A stretch of 64,000 nt of DNA, from contig OZ014421.1 in assembly GCA_963965975.1 (NCBI GenBank), forward strand, positions 5,259,001 through 5,323,000, given 5' to 3'. The number at the start of each line of letters is the position of its first letter. Within the stretch, counting starts at the first letter, position 1. Origin of the DNA: Xestospongia bergquistia. Its lineage: Eukaryota > Porifera > Demospongiae > Haplosclerida > Petrosiidae. The translations under genes were made by a program, and so were the position numbers. The notes under the pieces are model-generated. The model ran no database searches and was not told where the DNA came from. It was given only the letters and a program-made list of their open reading frames with translations. Positions 12,301 through 57,867 of this stretch are shown here, one piece after another.

Positions 12301-13468
12301 ATAATCCACCACCAGTAATCCCAATGTTATCAGAAACAATGCTATCAAGAACGGTAATAGAGTTTGTTGGTTGTTTGATGCCATTGATATATTTTGAAGT
12401 ATGTACTATCTTACCTCCTCCTCCTCCTCTGTCATCATAATATCTAACATAATCGATATGAGGATTACTATTATTAGTAATAGTCATATGACTCATCTCA
12501 ACACTGTTATTATTAGCATTGTCATAGTAACCAATGTAGAATCCACCTCCATGATCAGCCTGATTACCTTCTAGTATATTGGAGTACATGATAATCTTGT
12601 TATTACTAGCCTGACCTTTAAAGATAATAGACACTCCTCCTCCATTACCAAACACATAGCTATCTCTACCTTGATTACTTAACTTATAATGAGATGACAT
12701 GAACCCTCTTTTGGCCATATTGAAAGTAAAACTACAATTGATGATATTATATAAACTACCATAACTATTATGTGCTGACGGAAGAGCCTCTTTAGGACAA
12801 TCCAATTCATTCTTTGGATTACAATATGACCATTCTATTTGTAACCCACCTCCTCCATATGATACTTCAACTCCATTCTCCATGAATACACATCCAGATA
12901 TTGTTACATTACCCACTGTATTGTATATAGTAAGACCAGTACCATTAGATGACTCAATCACTACATCTACTATATGTACATTTTGACAATATAACATGTA
13001 CGTTGCCACTTGGAACATCAAGAGTTCAAATGATTGTGAAGACAAGTTCCTACTAGTACTGACCTGAATACCTCCACAACCATGAAATATGATTGACTTA
13101 AGGATAATGTCCTCAGACCACATGAATGACAGTCCAGTAAATGAATTACATTTAATAACTATTTTCTGTTGCTCACCTCGACTGTTTGCTACTTTACCAA
13201 TCATTCCTATTTGAGACTTGTATCTTAGTTGTGTCTCTTCTCCATATTCCAGTATATAGTTACCAGGAGTAATGTAGATGACAGTGGAGTTATGTTGTAG
13301 TCCTCTCAATGCTAGGTTGAAGGTAGCACATGGTGTATGTTGTCCACCAGTCCAACAGGAGGTATCATTGATCCCAGTAGTTGTACTAACATAGATCTCA
13401 TGTTGCCAATTGAGGGAATAAACAACTTGTGTTAATAGGATATTAAGAATGACAGCAAAAAACAGCAT
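9350..13468 (-). CDS. Beta-helix ectodomain receptor-like membrane protein, 1372 residues
   Basis: Predicted cell-surface protein; ligand and signalling unknown. It starts with a signal peptide (MLFFAVILNILLTQVVYS). Residues about 30-700 contain glycine-rich beta-helix repeats, with PMP-type motifs such as FTGNNAVYGGAIA and FNDNTATFRGGAIYS, and many N-x-S/T sites. A Cys-rich stretch follows at about 760-870. Hydrophobic segments then begin near residues 880, 916, 983, 1043, 1089, 1159, 1183, 1206 and 1243, which gives eight or nine membrane passes. The tail (about 1260-1372) is hydrophilic and rich in Ser, Thr and Tyr. The coding region is one uninterrupted exon, unlike its neighbours; the only intron seen is in the 5' UTR. 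A broken copy lies at 3194-7302. The pectin-lyase-like fold is inferred from the repeats. I cannot place it in a named GPCR class. Confidence 0.82.
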   Translation of the reverse strand: MLFFAVILNILLTQVVYSLNWQHEIYVSTTTGINDTSCWTGGQHTPCATFNLALRGLQHNSTVIYITPGNYILEYGEETQLRYKSQIGMIGKVANSRGEQQKIVIKCNSFTGLSFMWSEDIILKSIIFHGCGGIQVSTSRNLSSQSFELLMFQVATYMLYCQNVHIVDVVIESSNGTGLTIYNTVGNVTISGCVFMENGVEVSYGGGGLQIEWSYCNPKNELDCPKEALPSAHNSYGSLYNIINCSFTFNMAKRGFMSSHYKLSNQGRDSYVFGNGGGVSIIFKGQASNNKIIMYSNILEGNQADHGGGFYIGYYDNANNNSVEMSHMTITNNSNPHIDYVRYYDDRGGGGGKIVHTSKYINGIKQPTNSITVLDSIVSDNIGITGGGLSVTTGSGINLYLIEVLLTGNIAYLGSACYFIKGFDFTQSETIQITNSTFSSNRPTCDVHTVHSFVILPCSGTLYSSSVPILFNGINTFNNNNVSAIEVHGSVIMINPGTGMSFTGNNAVYGGAIALYECSYIVLYNETKLAFNDNTATFRGGAIYSGPCNSQQTQSSCCFIVYYNSDVHPDEWETEMIFFSNVCGLGYNAIFATSLSSCWWPLYPNTSDITLSSIKKTLRWNKWNYTPDNCINSVQSGLAFLNDSRNITIQPGARFKIDVYDGSGQLSSDKINYCVSSDPNIIGFLDNNQQNQKCVTEFEPILYQFSNNKKCQLITQSFYLRITTLGSDPLQANYNVTLQDCEWPFKFEFINHKAEDLFYVFGCKMSIPGFCCSDYWNCFTGTDSQCTVGSYYYGILPGYCLSSYNSQQVIGRCPLFRRDSDFYYTNCSYINYYYNFLQDINNCMKINSDFPYTGRLNGACKSNNCVAINSPYFECTDDGIVINLLIVFTIEILPVTILVILIIVLNVKLTNGSLNGYVFFCQIVSTSFPIINSVWFIIDTNCITFPHNIWNLNFLNVIPFPVCITPTMGSLGAIAFWYVIAFYPFLLLFFLYGWITMYNKGFRCVITITRPLHRLLARFWRMTNIEPSLTHSISSIYVLCFTQFTATSLKLLHFTKWYSLTNENETGIAFYYDGTLDYFGYPHAFLGILAIIVLIVVVFIPTVYLLLHPFKWFHKILDWCKLKRPQFVMTVVDDYTGAFKNGCNNTNDYRYFAGLYLLLRIVIICLYYIPIQHHLIIMGIQISVFVVVGGAITIFRPYRKNIHNFSEFLLLLILAFLSGIAIISFHSISFISFFFFIANIILLYFPSFIVILYCMYWIIKKVRSCCLYYKDTRRPQTDPIEEDIPSDSDDNLFADRIMNPDEYNEYHVSTVPYDYESPQTPKESTTTHYQGTTHHATYGTLTNRTSINSTTKSRYGTTTNSGTFNEMRHLTD

Positions 13469-13561
13469 GATGTCTAGTTATATAATAGACAAGCTATGGA
13501 TTTATTTACTGACATACTTACCTTTTAGTTTTGGCTAATAAGTCTTGTAAATACAACTTGT
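13469..13561 (-). promoter_or_regulatory. 5' UTR with intron for the intact receptor
   Basis: On the minus strand a leader ends AAAAG|GTAAGTATG (near 13520-13530), and an acceptor AACTAG lies just before ACATCATG at the start codon. The arrangement is the same as in the broken copy, so it belonged to the ancestral gene. Confidence 0.55.
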
Positions 13562-13930
13562 TATTACTGCTATACAAGTGAACAGTAAGAATACATATAT
13601 ACCTTTCACCTTGGGTGTATAATAGGGTAGAAGAGGAAGACAATAATGATAGTGCTATTACTGCTATGCAAGTGAGCAGTAAGTATACCTCTCACCTTGG
13701 GTGTATAATAGGGTAGAAGAGGAAGACAATAATGACAGTGCTATTACTGCTATGCAAGTGAGCAGTAAGTATACCTCTCACCTTAGGTGTATAATAGGGT
13801 AGAAGAGGAAGACAATAATGACAGTGCTATTACTGCTATGCAAGTGAGCAGTAAGTATACCTCTCACCTTAGGTGTATAATAGGGTAGAAGAGGAAAACA
13901 ATAATGATAGCGCTATTACTGCTATACAAG
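13562..13930. repeat. 86-bp tandem repeat, about 4.3 copies
   Basis: Unit starts CTATTACTGCTATGCAAGTG at 13655, 13741, 13827 and 13913, a constant 86-bp step, with a longer first unit from about 13562. Each holds GGGTAGAAGAGGAAGACAAT. It lies immediately upstream of the receptor transcript start and has no counterpart upstream of the broken copy. Confidence 0.9.
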
Positions 13931-13945
13931 AGCATTTTAGACTAA

Positions 13946-14128
13946 ATGACAACTACCCAATTAAATTTTTGGGTAGAAAATGAAAATTTATATGCAACTT
14001 TAGCACATATGGCTCAGGATATTCTCATTATACCTGCCTCATCAACACCAGTTGAAAGATTTTTCCCAAAGTTGAGTATGCATCAAGTGGTAGAAGAACC
14101 AATTGACATGTACAAACTTAGAGAATGA
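13946..14128 (+). mobile_element. hAT transposase C-terminal (dimerisation domain) fragment
   Basis: The 60-codon frame reads YATLAHMAQDILIIPASSTP followed by VERFF, the hallmark of the hAT-family C-terminal dimerisation domain (usual form LA..AxDILSIPASSAPVERxFS). The catalytic region and terminal repeats are absent, so it is a dead remnant. The domain usually closes the transposase, and the frame ends soon after. Confidence 0.75.
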
Positions 14129-15243
14129 AATACTTCTTAAGACAAACAAACAATAGCTTTAGTCTAATAATACATGTATTAAATTTAACTATAACTAACT
14201 AAAATTATTCTTAAAGCAGAGAAACAAACTAAAATTAATCCTCTTATAAGAGGATTAATAGTTTCAAAGATAAGTAATAATAATTATTTCTATAACTTTT
14301 TAACATTATTCTTGAAAAAAGAACTTGCTTAGAATTCAGTTTCTTTTGAAACTCTAATACTTACCATTACTGTTGTATATTTTAATTTTAGTCATATTGA
14401 ATTCTTTTACAACCATAAACCTATGTCAATCATTTCTTTATTACTGTTAATTATTCTTTCAGTTTTACAAGAAAAACAATTCTTTAGTTTGTAAAGTGTT
14501 TTGCTCATTAGATGTGTGCTAATAATCGATATTTTCCTGCCATGATATTGTCACGCGTTTTTTTGCTAGTAGTGTACACGTGCTAATGATATCTTCCCAC
14601 CATAATAGTGGTCATGCTTTTTTTGCTAGTGTGCTGATGATATCTTCCCTCCTGATCAAAGTTGTTTAATTTCTGTTTCAGTATTCATTTTAATCAAGTT
14701 TCTTTAGATATTTATTTCTTTTAGTTGTTATAAAATTAACATTTATTTATTATTAATTTAATTTTGTTTGTTGTTTGTTAACTATTTAAGAAGTTTAGGG
14801 TTCAGTGTCTATCAATATGCACAAATTACTTTTTTAAGTGTACATAATTACATAGAAAATTTATAGCATTAAATTTGTGCAGTCATTTATCATGTAACCT
14901 TAACTACATAATTAAGCATACAACTTGTGTGATACTTGTCTGTTACGTAACTATTAGCAAAAAACTATTCTTTTTAAATGAGCAACAAAAGTGATAGTGG
15001 GTAGCATAGGATGTCAACAAACTACAATTAAAATTCACACCTAAAATCAATTGAACAATTATAATCCATTGCCTTAGCTTTGTACCCCAGATGCTTGATG
15101 AACATTTTAAAATACAAATTTAATAAAACATAGCATATCCTTATTCTAAATCCAAATTTGTTTTAGATAATGCTGTAATATTTAAAAAGTAGATTATGTG
15201 AAAAATCATCTTAATTGTGACACATTTTAAAAAAGTAGATATT
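14129..15243. other. AT-rich spacer with a diverged tandem repeat
   Basis: No gene seen. At about 14512-14665 a roughly 60-bp unit is repeated two to three times (GTGCTAATGATATCTTCCC ... TTTTTTGCTAGT). It could be the subterminal region of the adjacent hAT remnant, but this is unproven. Confidence 0.4.
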
Positions 15244-18200
15244 TCATGCTAAACTAGGAGGTATAACTGGTTTGTCTTGGTCTGTAGAACTGGTTTGATT
15301 GAGATTCCACAGATATTCTGAAGAAAAGAGAAACTTACAGCATTTTCTTTAACACAGTAGTTTATTTGGTGGTCTAGTTTAAAAAGCATGTGTTAATTAT
15401 AGGCATTTTAAAACATTATCTTTTTGGGGTATATATCTTTATGTGAACTAGACCACACCACTACTTACATATACATGTACTTACTTTCTAATTTATCTGC
15501 ACTAAGTGTCCATGCAGCCAAGAACCAGCTAAGACATGTACAAATGCTTCTTGTTACACTAAGAGCTAACCAAGCAGTCAGTCGAGTGCTTTGTTGACCA
15601 TTAGCAATGTAGTGAAGACCGCTGACTGTGAGGAGAGGTGTAATTGAAGGAGAAGAACTGTTTGTTGCAGTCAATACATCGAGCCTATAGAAAAAATGAA
15701 AGGATGTTATTGATTTATGATTCAAGGCAACTCTATTTCAGGATGCTTGTTCTATATTCTAATACAATACTCTATACCAAGTAATCCTAAACTGTCCACT
15801 ATAAGGATACTCATTGATAAAACCAAAGTTACCACGTCCTACCTATATTATGATTGTATAAAGTTGACTGTGTGATATGATAAGACATTCACATACCATA
15901 AATTTGGTTGCTTAGTAAACAGTGTAATTCTTTCATCTAAAAATGCTTCTGTTGTTGTTACCAAGTAAGCTAGAATCAACAGTAATAAAGCTAGAGAGGG
16001 CAGAAATAGAATTAAATAGAAGATATTAATAGAAAAATGGTGTTCTATAATAGACAAAATATACATGTACAAAATAAAATGATTATATGAAGAACATACC
16101 TATTGCTAGAGCTATCTCTGAGAGAGAGTGACAACACTTTACAATACAGCTCTTGTTCATTCTGGCAATATCAAATCTGAAGAAAAATTCAGTGTCATCA
16201 TGTGACTATCACATGCATGTACAGTGGAGCCTATCATAAAGGACACCATTGATTTAGAACATCTAAACAGCATTATTTATATTCTAACTTGTGTTGTTTA
16301 CCAGTCTAACCCGTATTATTTACCAGCCTAACCTGTATTATTTACCTGTCTAAAATAGTGACAAGCACAATTGATAACAACAATAGGTAGACTGAATGTA
16401 ATCCTAATGGGAAAGGATGATAATGTTCTAATAATGTCACATGTCCATTGGTTTGTTGACTGATTGAATAGGCCACTGCAGTATCCCAGAGAGAAATACC
16501 TTAAGATAAAGGATCAAATAATAATGTATGTCAATTATCTGGATAGAGTAATGATGAATAGAAACAGATGATAAAGTTATAGTTGATAGATGAATTGATG
16601 GATAGAAATGGTAAATGGTTAGACATTATAGATGGTTATATGGGACATTAGATATATGTATACCTGCCAGTAGTCCATGTCCAATTATTGCAGTAGTTCT
16701 AATAAACATATGAACAGTCTATACCAATATAGAGTAAATAACACATAGTAATAGAAGAACTTACTAAGGCAAACTTTGAACTAGTCATATCTCCTCCATT
16801 AAATGGACTATCAGTGTCTTTATCTCCACCTTCTTTTTGTATTAAACGAATGAAACCCCCAGTACCTTAAATTATAATACTAAATTAAATGTCTTATTAG
16901 TTATAAATTTATTCTTTTATGTCATTGGAAATGAGTATTGAACTAAATACTTAATGTGTCATTTATTGTACATACCTGGTTGTTGTTGGTAAATGGTATG
17001 AACTTCAGTTAGTTTATCTTGTTCTGTCTCATCTGTATTACCTTGTTGATTAGTAATAATGACAGGGCCTTCTCTAATGTCTTCCTCATCCACTAATAAC
17101 ATTGGATCTGGAGCTATAACAATATATAACAACATATAAAATATTCCAAATAATTATCTGTAAGATTTATTCAAATGGACATAACATATGTATACATTTA
17201 TAATTGTCTATGAAGACATATCATTTAAATAAAATACTCTGTCATCCTGTGTAGTATGATTATATATAAATTAATATACTAATAAGCTCACGTTGAGATT
17301 GTGTTGTTATATCAGGAGTTGGTATATTTAAATTCTGTCTCTGTAATTCATCAGATTGTAGTTCTTCATTAGTAGATCTGACATCAACTAGAGCTGCATT
17401 CTCTTGATTGGATGTTATGTTGGGGGTTGACTCAATTCTTACTTCAGAAGTCACCTCATCTTGAGTAGCTGATATCTGATCTGATGGCTGCTCTGTAGAT
17501 GCTTGCCTACTAGATTGTCGTTTGGTTCTCCTCCTTCGTCTTTCTCCCTGTGGTCTTTCCTCCCTCTCAGGTATCTCACTATGTTCTTTTACTCCTACAA
17601 CAGTTGTCTGATTTTGAAGACTGCTCTCTTCAAATGGGACAACTGTTTGAGCACTCATACCAGTAAACAAAGGAGTTAATGATTCATCTGGAGTTTGAAG
17701 AGGTATTGAGGATGTGATAGGATCGAGGCGAGCTCGTAATACATTTAAGTAAGAATCATCCATCTGGTTTATTGTGGAACCAGTTGTGACATCTAAATCT
17801 GCAGAAAAAATTATATACTTTTATAGAATTGACTATTACTCAGTAATGGATACATATACTTGAATGTGTTATTATAATTAATATTATGCAGTGGCTGTTA
17901 GGAAGTCCATACTTTGCTATTTTATGTGGCCTAGATAAGTTCATAATAATTATGGATATACTAGGGGGCGATAGGAACAGCTGCTCTTTTCTACTTGAGT
18001 GGGTGTGTCAGGTCACTAATACTGTTATCATTTTTATTGCATGCAATTATAGTTACTCTGAGTATCTTCATTCCTTGAGTCATCACTTCTTTTAGTTTTC
18101 TTCTTTCTTCTCTTTTTTGTCACACCCATTGGTAATGGTTCCAATTGCTGTGATCGCTGCTCCATCATCAAACTGGAACCTCCTGAATCATCAACAGGAT

Positions 18201-18267
18201 CTGGTGGATGTAGATCAGAGATAGTTAGAGGAGGCCCTGTATTAAAGCTAGAATTAGACAAATCCAT
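15244..18267 (-). CDS. TMEM237: Transmembrane protein 237 (ciliary transition-zone protein)
   Basis: In animals TMEM237 is a four-pass protein of the ciliary transition zone (MKS/NPHP module). I can join exons in phase from 18267-18057 and 17792-17292, through exons near 17118, 16866, 16716, 16500, 16178, 16009 and 15900, to 15685-15490 and a final exon 15317-15244 ending TGA. The N-terminal half is charged and disordered, with basic clusters (KKRRKKKTKR; RRRRRTKR-like), as in TMEM237. The C-terminal half carries TVHMFIRTTAIIGHGLLAG, a hydrophobic segment around LHSVYLLLSIVLVTILDRFD, ALLLLILAYLVTTTEAF, ERITLFTKQPNLW, and a last segment CTCLSWFLAAW. Their order and spacing fit TMEM237 membrane helices 1-4. 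The start is the first ATG of an open exon, 153 bp from the divergent UBR4 start. Confidence 0.78.
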
Positions 18268-18420
18268 ATTTGAAGACGACTAAATCACGAGGATTAACTT
18301 TGTTGGTGAGGATTAATTAGGATAAGTATCCATAGCAATTAATTAGTGGGTGGGACCAAATCAGTTTAAATTCATTTTTGATGTGATAGCCGTTCTTATT
18401 TTTCTGCATGTACTCTCAAG
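18268..18420. promoter_or_regulatory. Short divergent promoter between TMEM237 and UBR4
   Basis: Only 153 bp separate the two start codons, so both genes must share this region or start inside it. It contains ATTAATTAG repeats and an ATTGCTATGGATACTT-like word that resembles an X-box half site (RFX) when read on either strand. The X-box reading is speculative but would suit a ciliary gene. Confidence 0.5.
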
Positions 18421-54042
<35,622 letters not shown>

Positions 54043-54627
54043 ACAAAAGAAACTAATTACTAGTAGTATATCAGTAGTGTTGAGTGTTTTAATTACAATG
54101 TTTAAACTATTATATAGGCTTACCTCTTTTCTTTTGTTTGATCAATAATAAATGCTCTTTAGCAGCTGCTAACCTTCCTTGAAATTACAGTCATCTACAA
54201 GTTCTACATTGGAAGTGGTTGATTCATTGATCTGACCTTTGTGATAAGAATATGTACTAACTGGTGGATTTCTATGAAAACTTTTAATATTCATGATTCA
54301 TAATCACAACAGTGATCTTAGCTCCAGGAACTAGTAATATTGAATATTTATAACACTCTCGGGAGCTATAGTGTTGATGTCCACACCAATGGGTATGTTT
54401 AAGGGACATTCCCAGGGAATGTGCCTGGTTATTTCTAGTAAAAATAGATTATTAAGCATTACATCATAATTATGTAAGCTGCAAATATAAAAGTAGCTAA
54501 GAATAGTAGTAATCACTGGAAATCAGGATTAGGTGGTGGTAAAACCAAGTTATAGCTGGAACACTGTTGTAACGATTTTCAAAGATTGTCTCTCAATTAC
54601 TGTTAAATCTTAAATTGTTCAGTGGAG
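54043..54627 (+). promoter_or_regulatory. Upstream region of the UBL-Rcat gene
   Basis: Contains TATAAAAG at 54486-54493, 135 bp before the ATG, and a near-perfect inverted repeat ACATTCCCAGGGAATGT at 54406-54422. Both are kept in the right-hand copy (59307-59323 and near 59385). CATTCC/GGAATG matches the TEAD core, so paired TEAD sites are possible. UBR4 polyadenylation must also fall here. Confidence 0.5.
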
Positions 54628-56666
54628 ATGTCTGCTTGGCGGGTAAGAGTTAAGGATTTACAAGGAAAAGAATATGTATTGGATGTCAACGGCTACAATC
54701 CTGGAGTGAGTGAACTTATAAAACATTACTAAAATGATTATTATATTGTATATATGCATACACATTTCTATTCATATGTTGCACGCTACAAATACATAGG
54801 TGTACAAGAGCCAGTAATATTGGGGTGGCTGACCATGAAGGGAGTATAAATATTTATCAGTGATTGAGGTCACTATAATTATAACTTAGTTTAAAAGAAA
54901 TAAGTTTTTAAATCATGAAAGTTAAATGTTTGTGAATGTACCAAAATAAAGCTTCCTTTCAGCATTAATAGCAATAAATTCCTTAGCAATTTGTATCAAA
55001 CCAAGAGAATCAGTTAACTGCTTGTGTATGTGGAGTAGCATACAGTTGTTCAATCTTAATCATTATTACACATTATAGGGTACAACTTTAGCTCAACTAA
55101 AGGCTAAACTTCAACAGAAATCTGGTATACATTCAGCAAAGCAGAGACTGGTCTTTAATAGAGAACAGCTGAATAATGATGGGAGAACTCTGCAACAATA
55201 TGGGATTATACATGAATCTTGTTTGCATATTGTGATCCTGTCTGGGTGGATAATACGTGTTGAAGATAGACATAATCCTGGACGAGTCCTGGAGGTGCTT
55301 ATAGAGGGCCACGATCCACAGGTATATAATGTGCCTCTTATAAAGAAGTGTCTGAATTAAGGACACCTCTACATATACACTGGAATAGATTTGTATGTAT
55401 AAGTTGGAATGTATGACTCTTTGAAATATGTTATATAGAGAGAGAGAGGAGGAGAGGGTGTTGAATATGTGAGCTTTGTTCTTACATACAGTAATTGAAT
55501 GAGTCTTAAGTCTGGCTCTCATTTAAATACTCATTTGTAATTGCATGTTATATATGATATAATAAGTTTTACTAATACAATTGCGGCTCTTTTGTGGAAA
55601 CATTGACTTTATTGATCTTTATTCCCCAGAACAAGACGGTACAACATTTGAAGCAGGAAATCATAAAAGTACAAGGAGAGTCAGTCATGAGACTTCATGA
55701 AATCCGATTAATGAAACACTCTGCCGAGCTCAGTGACCGCAACACATTATCCCAATGTGGTATTATTGATAATGATACAATCCAAATGAGAAAGAAATGT
55801 TTCCCTCCATGGAATATATTTGTGAAAGGTCTTACTGGTAAAACTCACACTGTGGTCATTACACAGCAAAACCCTGAGGTATAATACATATTGTTATATG
55901 ATTTAAGGTTGTGGTTTTAGTATAAATTATTAATATTTATTAAACCTCATGCCATAATGCTATGAAATTTTCACTTTTTGTGGTCTTTCTAGTAATGCCA
56001 ATAGAACTATAAGGCTTCAAAATTTGTTTAGCAATTAGGTTGGCCTTACTTGTTTAATTAGGGGACTAACCTCATTAGCTGGACTATAATTTAACTTTTA
56101 CACTTAGACTTGGTGTAGAAATATACATGTATTTAAATTCTGCAATATAATAACAAAATGTTTTGTGAGCTAACCTTGGTAGTGAAAGAACACATTGAGT
56201 ATTGGTCATTGCTATTATTATGTGCTCTTATTTTTAGGAGACAACAGTAGCTCAACTTAAAGCACTTATTCAACAAAAAACAGGCCTAACACCAGAAGAA
56301 CAGCGTCTTTGTTTTGGAAGTAAACCTCTTGAAAATCATCATCGTTTTGAAGACCTCAACATTACCAATAATGCAACAATTTTTCTTGTTGTTAGGATGA
56401 GGGGTGGAGCTCATCAAGGAATGGTAGGACTCCTAAGAGAAAGTACTACAAAAACCATTGATAAAATAACAGGATGTCCGATATTTCGTGCTTGTCCCAA
56501 ATGTGGTACTCTACTGGAACACACTGATGGTTGCAGGAATTTTCATTGTTGGAGTTGTAAGACTCATTTTTGTTTTATTTGTCTCAGTCTTGGACAAAAT
56601 AATATCTTACCATGTGGAAGTAATTGTCATGTGGCTGCAAGACAGACTTACATTCCTGGTCAATGA
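54628..56666 (+). CDS. Triple ubiquitin-like protein fused to an RBR-type Rcat zinc domain, 332 residues
   Basis: Four exons, all phase 0: 54628-54705, 55079-55321, 55630-55878 and 56238-56666. Ubiquitin-like domain 1 is about residues 1-82 (MSAWRVRVKDLQGKEYVLDV start), domain 2 about 83-165 and domain 3 about 166-247. Domain 3 is closest to ubiquitin (IFVKGLTGKTHTVVI; QKTGLTPEEQRLCFGSKPLE) and ends RMRGG, like the LRLRGG end of ubiquitin, but continues. Residues 248-332 hold C276-x2-C279-x9-C289-x4-C294-x2-C297-x4-C302-x2-C305, then C316, C320 and H321. This is the spacing of the RBR RING2/Rcat domain, with C289 at the catalytic thioester position. RING1 and IBR are missing. It might be a ligase-like or E2/RBR-interacting factor, or a ubiquitin-fusion precursor; no function is proven. 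A broken copy lies at 60848-62150. Confidence 0.85.
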
Positions 56667-56979
56667 AGGGGATGACCCTGTAATAATGTAGTCCATTGTG
56701 TAACATTGCTTATTGCTTACTCAGCATTTAAAGGATTTCTTATTGTTTGGTTTAATTACATAATCCCTCTATATACTGTAAGTGTCTATGACTACTAGTG
56801 ATCTATTGTGTATTAATTGTGTGTATTATTAATGAATTGTCTGTATTAAATTAAATTATACTGTTTTATTAAGAGGATCATCCTGTAATTAATTAATAAT
56901 GAATTATTTCTGTATAATAACTTTGTATTACAAGTTCATTTTGTTTTGATCAATTATAAATTTCAATATAATTTGATTA
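56667..56979. other. 3' flank of UBL-Rcat
   Basis: AT-rich; AATTAAATTATA/ATTAATAATGAATT words. Bases from about 56750 onward are repeated at 62155-62380 in the right unit. Likely 3' UTR of both convergent genes. Confidence 0.5.
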
Positions 56980-57670
56980 TCATGATTTATCAATTGTTAA
57001 TGAGGGTGGGGCTTCCTTGTCAGTACAATGAGATCGTTTAGTGGGCGGCCCTTTAATTAAACCACAATTATACCAAGTAGGACATATATAGTTAAATCAT
57101 TTATTCATTAATCATCACAAAATCAACAATTGTTGACTAACATTATATAACTATGTGATATAAATCATAGAGATTAATAATGATATTATTACTGAAGGCT
57201 CAAATATACATATCCCTCCTAGCAGTGGTTTTAACATTACATATATTACATGTAAACAATAGCTGATTTCAGCTATAGTTTAAATAAATTAATGACATTT
57301 TTTATACTACTAGATATACCACATACATTTTAAGTAATTGACTAAGCTAACATTAATTCTATATACATAATTATATTGAGCTACATTGTGTACAACTAAT
57401 GACGTGTTTACATGTAAACATGTACATATTGTACATGTAAACATGAATTGGGAGCAAATAGCCACCAGGGCAGTCAATAAATTAACACAATAAGAGAGAG
57501 AGGATGTTATGTAAAGGTACATGTAGTAAGCAGTAGTATATATGGACAAACAATTAAAATAAACTAAAACTAACCTGCACACTCAATCTGTGCATGAGGA
57601 CAGCCAGTGTGAATTTTATAAGATTCCTTAAATCTCTCCATATGTTGAGCTCTTACATACCTAGACATAC
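56980..57670 (-). pseudogene. Detached copy of the two last RTEL1-like exons
   Basis: Exons 57670-57575 (RYVRAQHMERFKESYKIHTG) and 57050-56980 (PPTKRSHCTDKEAPPSLTID then KS stop) match those at 63064-62969 and 62452-62382, with open frames and splice sites. The upstream exons present in the right unit (63185-63600) are deleted here, so no complete RTEL1 can be made from it. Confidence 0.72.
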
Positions 57671-57867
57671 CTAATGATAGATATATACAAGTACATTATG
57701 AGTACAGTTATCAAAACATGAAATACACTAAACATTAGTATATGGGACTACAACAAGTGTCTTTAAATATAGAGTACATCCTTAATTCAATGTGTCCTTC
57801 AATGATAGCAATATAATATTTGGAAAAAACACTTTAAATTAAGACTATAACATAAATTCAAAACTTT

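Noticed and set aside
13562-13930. CRISPR-like array of direct repeats
   Set aside because: The repeats are contiguous 86-bp units without unique spacers, in an intron-containing animal genome.
17886-18095. 69-codon plus-strand ORF in the TMEM237 intron
   Set aside because: It overlaps the antisense of a TMEM237 exon and has no independent support.
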